Below are positions 26,411 to 34,168 of a stretch of 64,000 bases of DNA, piece after piece (positions within the stretch are counted from its first letter, which is position 1; each line of letters begins with the position of its first letter). Source of the stretch: Cellulomonas fengjieae (GTDB lineage: Bacteria; Actinomycetota; Actinomycetes; Actinomycetales; Cellulomonadaceae); NCBI RefSeq assembly GCF_018388465.1, contig NZ_CP074404.1:434001-498000 (forward strand), in the 5' to 3' direction. The notes under the pieces were generated by a model. The model did no database searches. It was not told where the DNA came from and saw only the letters and a list, made by a program, of their open reading frames with translations. A program made the position numbers and the translations under genes.

Positions 26411-28248
26411 CCGGCACCACGACCGACGGACGCACGAGCCCGACCAGCGCAACGGGCCCGACCAACGCGACGGCCACGATCCCCGCGACGGGCCCAGCCC
26501 CGGCCACCGGCGCGACAGGCCCGACGAGCCCGGCCGTCGGCGTTGCCGAGGCGCGCGTCCGCGCCGCCTACGCCCGCATCGAGGAGGTCGACCGCCCCGA
26601 GGTCTGGATCGCGCTCGTCCCCTCGGCGGTGGCGCTCGCGGACGCCCGCGCGGTCGACGCCCGGCTCGACGCCGGCGAGGTGCTCCCGCTGGCCGGCCGC
26701 ACGGTGGCCGTCAAGGACAACATCGACGTCGCGGGCCTCCCGACGACGGCGGCGTGCCCGTCCTACGCGACCGCACCCGGGGGCCGCCCCGGACCGGCCG
26801 CGGCGAGCGCACCCGCGATCCAGGCACTGGTCGACGCCGGTGCCGTGGTGCTCGGCAAGACCAACCTCGACCAGTTCGCCACCGGGCTCGTCGGCGTGCG
26901 CAGCCCGTACGGGGCGGTGCGGCACGCCACGCTCCCGGACCGGGTCTCGGGCGGTTCCAGCTCCGGGTCCGCGGTCGCGGTGGCGCTCGGCATCGCCGAC
27001 ATCGGGATCGGGACGGACACCGCCGGCTCCGGCCGGGTGCCGGCCGCGTTCGGTGGACTGGTGGGCATCAAGACGACGCTCGGCCTGGTGCCGACCACGG
27101 GCGTGGTCCCCGCCTGCCGCACCTACGACGTGGTCACGACGTTCACCCGCGACCTCGCGCTCGGCGTGCGTGCCACCCGGACCATGACCGGCGCCGACCC
27201 GCTGGACCCCGGCCGACGTCCGTGGCCCGTCGACGTGCGCCTCGCCCTGCGGTCCGCGCCCGTGGTGGCGGTCCCGCGCGACGAGGACCTCGCGCCGCTG
27301 TCACCGGGGTGGCGTGCCGCGTTCACCGCCGCCGTCGCCGCCGTACGGGGGGTCGGTGCACAGGTCAGGACGGTCGACATCTCCGCGATGCTGGCGGCGG
27401 CGCGGCTGCTGTACGACGGTGCGATCGTCGCGGAGCGGTACGAGGCCGTCGGGGCGTTCCTGGCCGACGCGCCCGACGCGGACCCGACCGTGCGTGCGAT
27501 CATCCTGGCCGGCCGGGACACCCCCGCGCACGCGTACATCGACGACCGTGCGCGCCTGGCGGTCGCCAAGCTCGAGGCCGCGGCGGTCCTGGACGGGTGC
27601 GACCTGCTGCTGCTGCCGACGACCACGGAGCACCCCACGATCGCCGCGGTGCGAGCCGATCCCGTGGGCATCAACCGGCGCCTCGGCACGTACACCAACT
27701 TCGTCAACCTGCTCGACCTGGCGGCCGTCGCGATCCCGGCGGGTGAGGCGGACGGTGGACCGTTCGGCGTCACGCTCGTCTCCCGGGCGTTCGAGGACCA
27801 GCTCGGCCTGGACCTGGCCGCGCGGCTGCTCGGTGCCGAGGCCCCGCCGGTGGTCGACGGTGGTGTCGACGTCCTCGTGGTCGGCGCCCACCTGCGCGGC
27901 CAGCCGCTGAGCTCCGAGCTCGAGGAGCTGGGCGCCCGGTTCGGTCGCACGGCCCGCACGTCCGACGCGTACCGCCTCGTCGCGCTCGACACGCAGCCGC
28001 GCAAGCCCGGGCTGCTGCGCGTGGGACCGGGTGGCGGTGCGCCGATCGTGGGCGAGGTCTGGCGGCTGTCGCCCGGGGCGCTGGGCACGCTGCTGGCCGG
28101 GCTGCCCGCGCCCATGATGCTCGGCCGGGTCGAGCTCGAGGACGGGTCCTGGGTGGTCGGCTTCGGGTGCACGGTCGAGTCGGGCGCCGCCGGGAGCGAC
28201 ATCACCGCGACGGGCGGCTGGGTCGAGGCGCTGCGCCGGGGGCTGTGA
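26407..28248 (+). CDS. atzF: Allophanate hydrolase
   Basis: 613 residues from GTG 26407, coupled to urea carboxylase by GTGA. The amidase-signature domain has the catalytic lysine in VAVKDN (K103), the cis-serine in SGGSSSG (about S184) and the nucleophile in DTAGSGRVPA (S208). The C-terminal domain (about 480-613) matches that of AtzF-type enzymes, with LGRVELEDGSWVVGF. It hydrolyses allophanate to two ammonia and two bicarbonate, completing ATP-dependent urea use. The first 45 residues are an odd Thr/Ala/Pro/Gly-rich tract not seen in the catalytic fold. No later start fits, since the core begins near residue 45. Confidence 0.94.
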   Translation: MTGTTTDGRTSPTSATGPTNATATIPATGPAPATGATGPTSPAVGVAEARVRAAYARIEEVDRPEVWIALVPSAVALADARAVDARLDAGEVLPLAGRTVAVKDNIDVAGLPTTAACPSYATAPGGRPGPAAASAPAIQALVDAGAVVLGKTNLDQFATGLVGVRSPYGAVRHATLPDRVSGGSSSGSAVAVALGIADIGIGTDTAGSGRVPAAFGGLVGIKTTLGLVPTTGVVPACRTYDVVTTFTRDLALGVRATRTMTGADPLDPGRRPWPVDVRLALRSAPVVAVPRDEDLAPLSPGWRAAFTAAVAAVRGVGAQVRTVDISAMLAAARLLYDGAIVAERYEAVGAFLADAPDADPTVRAIILAGRDTPAHAYIDDRARLAVAKLEAAAVLDGCDLLLLPTTTEHPTIAAVRADPVGINRRLGTYTNFVNLLDLAAVAIPAGEADGGPFGVTLVSRAFEDQLGLDLAARLLGAEAPPVVDGGVDVLVVGAHLRGQPLSSELEELGARFGRTARTSDAYRLVALDTQPRKPGLLRVGPGGGAPIVGEVWRLSPGALGTLLAGLPAPMMLGRVELEDGSWVVGFGCTVESGAAGSDITATGGWVEALRRGL

Positions 28249-28265
28249 CCGGGACGGCGAGCCCT

Positions 28266-28349
28266 CCGCTGACCCACGACCCCCGCTGACCGACGACCCC
28301 GCTGACCCACGACCCCCGCTGACCCACGACCCCCGCTGACCCACCACTC
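28266..28349. repeat. Five tandem copies of a 17-bp unit
   Basis: The unit CCGCTGACCCACGACCC begins at 28266, 28283, 28299, 28316 and 28333; the second copy is 16 bp and slightly diverged, and the last one degenerates. It follows the allophanate hydrolase stop by 17 bp and runs into the large inverted repeat. Confidence 0.9.
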
Positions 28350-28350
28350 C

Positions 28351-28400
28351 GCAACGTCCGAGGATGTGGCTGCTCCGGCGACCACATCCGCGGACGTTGC
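28351..28400. repeat. Large inverted repeat, 19-bp arms
   Basis: GCAACGTCCGAGGATGTGG (28351-28369) faces CCACATCCGCGGACGTTGC (28382-28400) across a 12-base centre, with one mismatch. It could terminate the urea carboxylase operon or be a dispersed palindromic element. The conserved CGTCCG and GATGTGG blocks look like a defined sequence, not random GC pairing. Confidence 0.85.
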
Positions 28401-28446
28401 TGTCGTCGGAGGCGTTGCTGCTTTGAGGGCCCGGGCGCCGGTCGGG

Positions 28447-28710
28447 CTAGCGGTCGCGTGCCGGTACCCGGAGGCCGGAGGCCCGCAGCCGGCGGATCAG
28501 CTCCTTGGCGCCGACCAGCTCCGCGCCGAGCGCGACCAGCTCCTCGATCCGGTGGTCCGGCACGTCGTAGTGGTCGTGGTCGAAGCCGCGCGCAGGGATG
28601 CCCGCCCGGGCGGCGAACGCGTGCAGCTCCTCCAGCGAGGTGTCGCTGACCAGATGGCCCCACAGCATGCCGTGGTTGGGCCACATCGGAGGATCCACCA
28701 GCACGGTCAC
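28447..28710 (-). CDS. DUF4031 protein
   Basis: 87 residues from GTG 28710. It opens VTVLVDPPMWPNHGMLWGHLVSD, then has GFDHDHYDVPDHR, the hallmark His/Asp-rich segment of DUF4031. The family is small and conserved in actinobacteria without known function; the clustered His and Asp residues suggest metal binding (inference). It lies 30 bp past the start of the WXG100 gene on the same strand. Confidence 0.85.
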   Translation of the reverse strand: MTVLVDPPMWPNHGMLWGHLVSDTSLEELHAFAARAGIPARGFDHDHYDVPDHRIEELVALGAELVGAKELIRRLRASGLRVPARDR

Positions 28711-28740
28711 CGCCCGAGCCTAGGCACGGCGCCCGCACGG

Positions 28741-29031
28741 TCACACGCTGAACAGCCGTGACGCCTGCGACTCGGCCTCGGCGTAGGTGCGGGCCGCCGC
28801 CTGCATCGCCGCGACGATCTGCTCGAGCGAGGCGTCGAGCCGGGCCTCGGTGGCCGACCAGTCCGCCAGCACCCCGGTGAACGCCGTGGCCGCGGCACCG
28901 CGCCACGACGCCTGCAGGTCGGCGAGCTGGCGGTGCATGGCCGCGACCTCGCTGCGGATCGTGCCGGCGCGCGCCTGCACGCTCGCCGCCGCCGTCGCGA
29001 CCTGTGCGCTGTCGACCTCGTACCTGGTCAT
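28741..29031 (-). CDS. WXG100-family small helical protein
   Basis: 96 residues from ATG 29031, with GGAGGTC before it. Two predicted helices are joined by the W-X-G turn in ASWRGAAATAF (W43, G45), the fold of ESX/type VII secreted dimers. The usual secretion motif YxxxD/E is represented by TYAEAE near the C-terminus. No EccC, EccD or second WXG partner is in the window, so it is either secreted by a distant ESX system or is an orphan. Confidence 0.8.
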   Translation of the reverse strand: MTRYEVDSAQVATAAASVQARAGTIRSEVAAMHRQLADLQASWRGAAATAFTGVLADWSATEARLDASLEQIVAAMQAAARTYAEAESQASRLFSV

Positions 29032-29172
29032 GTGACCTCCGTGGATCGGGGGCCGGGCGGTCCCGGCTCATGGCGCAGGACGCTAGGACGCCCGCCACGT
29101 CGGCGAGCGTCGGCACGGCTCCGACGGGGGAGAAGGAGTGCGCGGGCGCGGGCTGTGGGCGGCTCGACGCGG

Positions 29173-29949
29173 TCAGGTGCGGCTGGTGCTCGATCCCTCG
29201 GCGGTGCCACGGTCGGTCTTCGCCGCGGACGCCTCGGCGGCGGCGGTCGCCGCCGCGGCGTCGATTCCCCGTAGCTCCTTCTCCAGCCGCTGCAGCTCGC
29301 CGGAGAGGTTCTGCCGGGCAGCCTCCTCCCAGGCGGACCCGAGCGGGCTGACGAACAGCGACGGCCGGGCGAGGAGCTTGTGGATGATCCGCAGACGCGC
29401 GCGCACGTAGTCCTCGACGGGCAGGTGCGAGTACTCGGTCCGGATGTCCTGCACGTACGCCTTGTACTTCTGGGGCTCCGTCGCGAGCATCGCGAGGTCG
29501 GCGTCGCACAGGACCGCGCAGTCGAAGTCGGCGGGGTCGGGGGCGTGCCGGACCAGGGCGACGACCAGGTCGTGCACGCGCTGCGCGCGCGCCTCGGGGA
29601 CGCCGAGCGTCAGCAGCTCGTCGTAGGCGAGCCGCGCGCTGGCGATCTCGTCCTCGCCGCCGCGGTTGGCGTACGCCTTGCGGTCGGCGGCGTCGAAGAT
29701 GGCGCCGTGGTACCAGGCGGCGAGGCGCACGACGTCGGGCTGGTGGGTCTCCTCCACCAGCTCGTCGACGTGCACGAGCACGTCGACCAGGTGCTTCAGG
29801 TTGTGGAACGACCGTCCCGGCGAGCCCCACCGGTCCACCAGGGCCTGACCGGTGTCCCGGATCTGCTCGGTCGGGGCGGTGGCCCCGGCTGCGACGGCGC
29901 TCCGCACGAATGCGGACAACAACCACTGCGGTGCGTCATGGACGCCCAT
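29173..29949 (-). CDS. HD-domain-type predicted metal-dependent hydrolase
   Basis: 258 residues. The family pattern is visible in GRSFHNLKHLVDVL, AAWYHGAIFD and CDADLAML, giving the His/Asp set of an HD-like phosphohydrolase fold of the COG4339 kind. An Ala-rich, weakly coiled C-tail (about 215-258) is variable. The substrate is unknown. It is cytoplasmic, and its start lies 10 bases from the histidine kinase stop on the same strand, so it may be the last gene of that operon. Confidence 0.8.
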   Translation of the reverse strand: MGVHDAPQWLLSAFVRSAVAAGATAPTEQIRDTGQALVDRWGSPGRSFHNLKHLVDVLVHVDELVEETHQPDVVRLAAWYHGAIFDAADRKAYANRGGEDEIASARLAYDELLTLGVPEARAQRVHDLVVALVRHAPDPADFDCAVLCDADLAMLATEPQKYKAYVQDIRTEYSHLPVEDYVRARLRIIHKLLARPSLFVSPLGSAWEEAARQNLSGELQRLEKELRGIDAAAATAAAEASAAKTDRGTAEGSSTSRT

Positions 29950-29958
29950 GGATCAGCC

Positions 29959-31569
29959 TTACTCCGACGGCAGGAACCCGCCATGGTAGCCCTCGGAACG
30001 GGCGTCGGCGGCCGGTCCGGGGAGGGTGACTCGGACCGTCGTCCCGCCTCCCGGGGTCTCGCTCAGCCGCACCGAACCGTGGTGCGCGTCGACGATCGCG
30101 GCGACGATCGCCATGCCCAGCCCTGCGCCGCCCGAGTCGCGTCCGCGGCTGGCATCCACGCGGTAGAAGCGCTCGAACACCCGCGCGGCGTGCTCGGGAT
30201 CGATGCCGGGGCCGTGGTCGCGGACCTCGAAGGCGCCCTCGCCCGTCGGCAGGACACCGACGGCGATCTCCACGGGCGTCCCGGGCGGGGTGTGCTGGGC
30301 GGCATTGCCGACGAGGTTCGCCAGCACCTGCCGGAGCCGTGCCTCCTCCCCGACGACGACGCACGGGCTGACGTCCGCACCGTCCACGAGGGGCAGCAGC
30401 CGGCTCGTCCGGGTGGGGTCGAGGGCGTGCAGGTCGCTGACGGCGTCGGCGGCCAGCACGGTGAGGTCGACGGGACCGGTGTGCAGGGGGCGGCCCTCGT
30501 CGAGGCGGGCCAGCGCCAGCAGGTCCTCGACGAGCGTGCCCATCCGGGTTGCCGACTCCTCGATGCGCCGCATGGTGTCGTCGACCTGGTCCGTGGTGGT
30601 CAGGGCGCCCATCCGGTACAGCTCGCCGTACCCCCGGATCGTGGCCAGCGGGGTGCGCAGCTCGTGCGAGGCGTCGGCGACGAACCTGCGCATCCGTGCC
30701 TCGGACGCGGTGCGCGCGCCGAACGCCTGCTCGATCTGGGCGAGCATCCCGTTCAGGGCCGCGCCGAGGCGGCCGACCTCGGTGCGCTCGGACGCCGCGG
30801 GTACGCGCTGGGTCAGGTCACCTGCGGCGATCGAGGCGGCGGTGGTCTCGATCTCGCGCAGCGGCCGCAGCGACCGGCGGACCGCCCACGTGCCGGCCGC
30901 AGCCCCCAGCAGCACGATGCCGAGCCCGCTGAGCAGCAGCACCACGGCCATGTGCCGGACGGTCCGCGCGATGTCCCCCAGCGGGAGCGCGACGACTGCG
31001 GTCCCGCGGGCGCCGTCGTTCATGGTGAAGCTGTACGCCACGGCGCGCCAGTGCGAGCCCGGCTGGGTCGAGGCGACCGTGAACGGGTCCCCCCGCCGCG
31101 CGGTGGCCTCGGCGACGCTGATCGTCGGCACCCGGGGTGTGCCGTACTGCTCGCGCGTCGTCTCCGACAGGATCGGCAGCTCCTCGTCGCCGACCGAGTA
31201 GCGCAGGTAGTAGTCGCTGGGCGTGTAGAACGGGCTGCCGGACAGGTCGAGCTGGCTGAGCCGCTGCTGCGCGACCTGCGTGCCCTCCGTCCGCAGCTTC
31301 GTGTCGACCTGGCGCACCAGCGTGCCCTCGAGCAGGGTCGCGGCGGTCGCTCCCGCCAGGATGAGGCCGACCGCGAGCAGCACCGTGACGATGGCGACGA
31401 GGCGCGACGCGAGCGTGGTGCCGTCCCACCAGTCGCGCACGCGGACGAACGAGCGCCCGCCGTCCGGGTCCGCGGTCGCGCCAGGGGCGTCCTCGGCGCG
31501 GTCGGCGGCCGGGCGGTCGAGCCGGTCGTCGGGGCGCTCGTCGGTCCGGTCGTCGGGCGCGGCAGTCAC
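29959..31569 (-). CDS. Sensor histidine kinase, HAMP type
   Basis: 536 residues from GTG 31569, overlapping the response-regulator stop. An acidic cytoplasmic N-terminus of 50 residues is followed by helix 1 (about 54-81), an external domain (about 82-205), helix 2 (about 207-229), HAMP, the dimerisation helix with DASHELRTPLATIRGYGEL (H302), and a HATPase with NLVGNAAQHTPPG, DHGPGIDP and GGAGLGMAI. It resembles actinobacterial TcrY/PhoR-type kinases. The external domain is not recognised, so the stimulus is unknown. Confidence 0.94.
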   Translation of the reverse strand: MTAAPDDRTDERPDDRLDRPAADRAEDAPGATADPDGGRSFVRVRDWWDGTTLASRLVAIVTVLLAVGLILAGATAATLLEGTLVRQVDTKLRTEGTQVAQQRLSQLDLSGSPFYTPSDYYLRYSVGDEELPILSETTREQYGTPRVPTISVAEATARRGDPFTVASTQPGSHWRAVAYSFTMNDGARGTAVVALPLGDIARTVRHMAVVLLLSGLGIVLLGAAAGTWAVRRSLRPLREIETTAASIAAGDLTQRVPAASERTEVGRLGAALNGMLAQIEQAFGARTASEARMRRFVADASHELRTPLATIRGYGELYRMGALTTTDQVDDTMRRIEESATRMGTLVEDLLALARLDEGRPLHTGPVDLTVLAADAVSDLHALDPTRTSRLLPLVDGADVSPCVVVGEEARLRQVLANLVGNAAQHTPPGTPVEIAVGVLPTGEGAFEVRDHGPGIDPEHAARVFERFYRVDASRGRDSGGAGLGMAIVAAIVDAHHGSVRLSETPGGGTTVRVTLPGPAADARSEGYHGGFLPSE

Positions 31570-32306
31570 GACGACGAGCGCAGCAGATAGCCCACGCCGC
31601 GCTTGGTGTGGATGAGCGGCGGCAACCGCCTGCCGTCGGCGTCGTCGAGGTGGTCGATCTTGCGCCGCAGGTAGGAGATGTAGGACTCGACGATGTTGGC
31701 GTCGCCGCCCCAGTCGTACTGCCAGACGTGGTCGAGGATCTGCGTCTTGGACAGCACCCGCCCGGCGTTGAGCATAAGGTAGCGCAGGAGCTTGAACTCG
31801 GTGGGGGACAGGTCGACCGGGTGGCCGGCACGCATGACCTCGTGGGTGTCCTCGTCGAGCTCGAGGTCGGCGTAGCGCAGGACGTTGCTGTCGTCGTCGC
31901 GGTCGGGTCGCGTCCGCCGCAGCACCGCGCGGATGCGGGCGACGACCTCCTCGAGGCTGAACGGCTTGGTGACGTAGTCGTCGCCACCGACCGTCAGGCC
32001 CTGGACCTTGTCGGCGGTGTCGTCGCGCGCCGTCAGGAACAGGACCGGGACGTGCTGGCCCTTCTCCCGCAGGCGCCGGGTCACGGTGAAGCCGTCCATG
32101 TCGGGGAGCATGACGTCCAGCACCACGAGGTCCGGCTCGACCTCGCGGGCGAGGCGGAGCGCGGAGCCGCCGTCGGCCGCCGCGTAGACCTCGAACCCCG
32201 CGAAGCGCAGCGAGGTCGCCAGCAGCTCGCGGATGTTCGGCTCGTCGTCGACGACGAGCAGACGCGCCTCGGGCGTCCCCGACGGCGGCGAGAGGGGTGT
32301 CGACAT
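31566..32306 (-). CDS. OmpR/PhoB-type response regulator
   Basis: 246 residues from ATG 32306; longer upstream reading has no support. The receiver has VVDDE (D20, D21), D64 in VVLDVMLPD and the lysine in DYVTKPF. The winged helix binds DNA through LSPTEFKLLRYLMLNAGRVLSKTQILDHVW and VESYISYLRRKID, very close to the TcrX/MprA group. It is the partner of the adjoining kinase (four-base overlap). The targets are not visible. Confidence 0.95.
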   Translation of the reverse strand: MSTPLSPPSGTPEARLLVVDDEPNIRELLATSLRFAGFEVYAAADGGSALRLAREVEPDLVVLDVMLPDMDGFTVTRRLREKGQHVPVLFLTARDDTADKVQGLTVGGDDYVTKPFSLEEVVARIRAVLRRTRPDRDDDSNVLRYADLELDEDTHEVMRAGHPVDLSPTEFKLLRYLMLNAGRVLSKTQILDHVWQYDWGGDANIVESYISYLRRKIDHLDDADGRRLPPLIHTKRGVGYLLRSSS

Positions 32307-32510
32307 AACCCGATTCTGGACCCGATCCCTGGGAGCGCGCTGGACGTACCCGGGGAGGACGTGCGCGCCGATGCGCGCCGGCCGGACCGCGGTGAGTCGC
32401 CGACGAGCTCGGGAGGGGGGGCGAGGAGCGCTGGACGGCTGACCTGCGACGGGACAGATCCGGCTGTCGGGGGCTCCCGGATCCCGGGCGGACGGGGGTA
32501 ACGTCTGCGC

Positions 32511-33272
32511 GTGACTTCCCCCCAGCACGGCGGCCCTCGCCCGGTCGTCACCGTCATCCAGAGCTCTCCCGACGTCCCCCTGGACCGCTTCGAACCCGCG
32601 CTCGGTGACGTCGAGCTGCGGATCGTCGCGGCCTTCGCAGGTGGGAGCGTGCCCACAGCCGACGAGGTCGGGGACGGCCTGATCGTCCTCGGTGGCCAGA
32701 TGTCCGCCTACGACGACGCCACGGCCGGGTGGCTGCCCGAGCTGCGCGCGCTGCTCGCCGAGGCCAGCACCCGGGGCGTGCCCACGCTCGGCATCTGCCT
32801 CGGCGCCCAGCTCCTCGCCGTCGCGCGCGGCGGCCGGGTGCAGGTCGCGGCCCCTCCCGGTCGCGAGGCCGGGATCGTCGACGTGCACTGGCGGCCCGAG
32901 GCGGCCGGTGACCCGGTCGTCGGTGGCGTCGCGGCGCTCGCCGACGCCCGCAGCGACACCCCGCTGCCGAGCATGCACGCGGACGCGGTCGTCGACCTGC
33001 CGCGTGGCGCCGTGTGGCTCGCGTCGTCGCCCATGTACCCGTACCAGGCGTTCCGCATCGGGTCGGCGTGGGGCGTGCAGTTCCACCCGGAGGCGGGCGC
33101 GGACACCCTGGGCCACTGGGCCGACGGTCACGACGACGTCGACACCGGTGCGGTCCGGGCCGCTTACGACGCCCGCGGGGCCGGGATCGCGGCCGCCGGG
33201 CGCGCGCTCGCCGAGTCGTTCGTCGCGCACGTGCGGGCGACCGCCGAGACGCCCGAGGCAGTCACCGTCTGA
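32511..33272 (+). CDS. Class I glutamine amidotransferase-like protein
   Basis: 253 residues from GTG 32511. The triad is complete: nucleophile C96 in GICLGAQLLA, with H192 and E194 in GVQFHPEAG. An oxyanion-type GGQMS is also present. The protein is a stand-alone GATase, of the group that includes gamma-glutamyl-gamma-aminobutyrate hydrolase-like and GMP-synthase-like enzymes. No partner synthetase is adjacent, so the acceptor is unknown. It ends in a strong hairpin shared with pspA. Confidence 0.9.
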   Translation: MTSPQHGGPRPVVTVIQSSPDVPLDRFEPALGDVELRIVAAFAGGSVPTADEVGDGLIVLGGQMSAYDDATAGWLPELRALLAEASTRGVPTLGICLGAQLLAVARGGRVQVAAPPGREAGIVDVHWRPEAAGDPVVGGVAALADARSDTPLPSMHADAVVDLPRGAVWLASSPMYPYQAFRIGSAWGVQFHPEAGADTLGHWADGHDDVDTGAVRAAYDARGAGIAAAGRALAESFVAHVRATAETPEAVTV

Positions 33273-33277
33273 GCATG

Positions 33278-33318
33278 CGACGAGCGCCCGACCCCTGCGC
33301 GGGGTCGGGCGCTCGTCG
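33278..33318. terminator. Bidirectional terminator between GATase and pspA
   Basis: A perfect 18-bp stem, CGACGAGCGCCCGACCCC (33278-33295) with its complement at 33301-33318, around the loop TGCGC, placed between two convergent stop codons. Confidence 0.9.
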
Positions 33319-33323
33319 GCGTG

Positions 33324-34088
33324 TCAGGACTCGATCTCGGGGGTGACCCGGGTGCTGCCCAGCTGCGCCGGCGCGTTGCCCGCCTTGAGAGCCGCGAGGC
33401 GCGCCTCGACCTCGATCTGCTCCGCGGAGTACTCGAGCTCGGCGAACTGCGAGTCGAGGGAGGATGCCGCGACCTCCGCCTGACCGAGCGCCAGGGCCTC
33501 CTGGCGGCGCACCTTGTCCTCGAACCGCGCGATCTCGCTGGTCGGGTCGAGCACGTTGATGGAGCTGATGGCGGTCTGCACCGTCTGCTGCGCCTCGGCG
33601 GACTTCTGGCGGGCGACCAGCGTGTCCCGGCGCGACTTGAGCTGACCCAGCTTGTCCTTCATCAGGGCGAGGCCGGACTTGAGCTTCTCGACGGTGTCCC
33701 GCTGCGAGGCGATGATCGGCTCGGCCTCGCGCACCTCGCTCTCGGCCGTGAGCTGCTTGCCGAGCGCGATCTTGGCCAGGTTGTCGAACCGGTCGGCGTT
33801 GGCCGTGTCGCCGCCCTGGCGGTACTGGTCGGCGCGGCTGGAGGCGGCGAGCGCCTTGCTGCCCCACTCGCGCGCCGCGGCGACGTCCTCGTTGTAGTCC
33901 TGCTCGGCCAGGCGCAGGTTGCCGATCGTCTGGGCGATCGCCTTCTCGGCGTCGGCGATCGAGCTGGTGTAGTCGCGCACCAGCTGGTCCAGCATCTTCT
34001 GCGGGTCCTCGGCCTGGTCGATGAGCGCGTTGATGTTGGCGCGCGCCAGCTGGGTGATCCGCCCGAACACGCTCTGCTTCTCGGTCAT
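33324..34088 (-). CDS. pspA: PspA/IM30 membrane-stress protein
   Basis: 254 residues. Starts MTEKQSVFGRITQLARANINALIDQAEDP, the amphipathic N-terminal helix that binds stressed membrane, followed by long coiled-coil helices to about residue 230 and a short C-tail (GSTRVTPEIES). It is an ESCRT-III-like scaffold that oligomerises on damaged membranes. It lies 80 bp from the TPM-domain gene on the same strand, and the two probably share a promoter or function. Confidence 0.94.
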   Translation of the reverse strand: MTEKQSVFGRITQLARANINALIDQAEDPQKMLDQLVRDYTSSIADAEKAIAQTIGNLRLAEQDYNEDVAAAREWGSKALAASSRADQYRQGGDTANADRFDNLAKIALGKQLTAESEVREAEPIIASQRDTVEKLKSGLALMKDKLGQLKSRRDTLVARQKSAEAQQTVQTAISSINVLDPTSEIARFEDKVRRQEALALGQAEVAASSLDSQFAELEYSAEQIEVEARLAALKAGNAPAQLGSTRVTPEIES

Positions 34089-34168
34089 CGCTCGTGCCTC
34101 TCGTCGTCCGTGTCGACCGGACCGTCCCGGTCGTCGTGCCTGTACATCTGCCTGTCGGGGCGCCGGCC

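Noticed and set aside
28266..28349. Possible CRISPR array
   Set aside because: 17-bp units are directly adjacent with no unique spacers.
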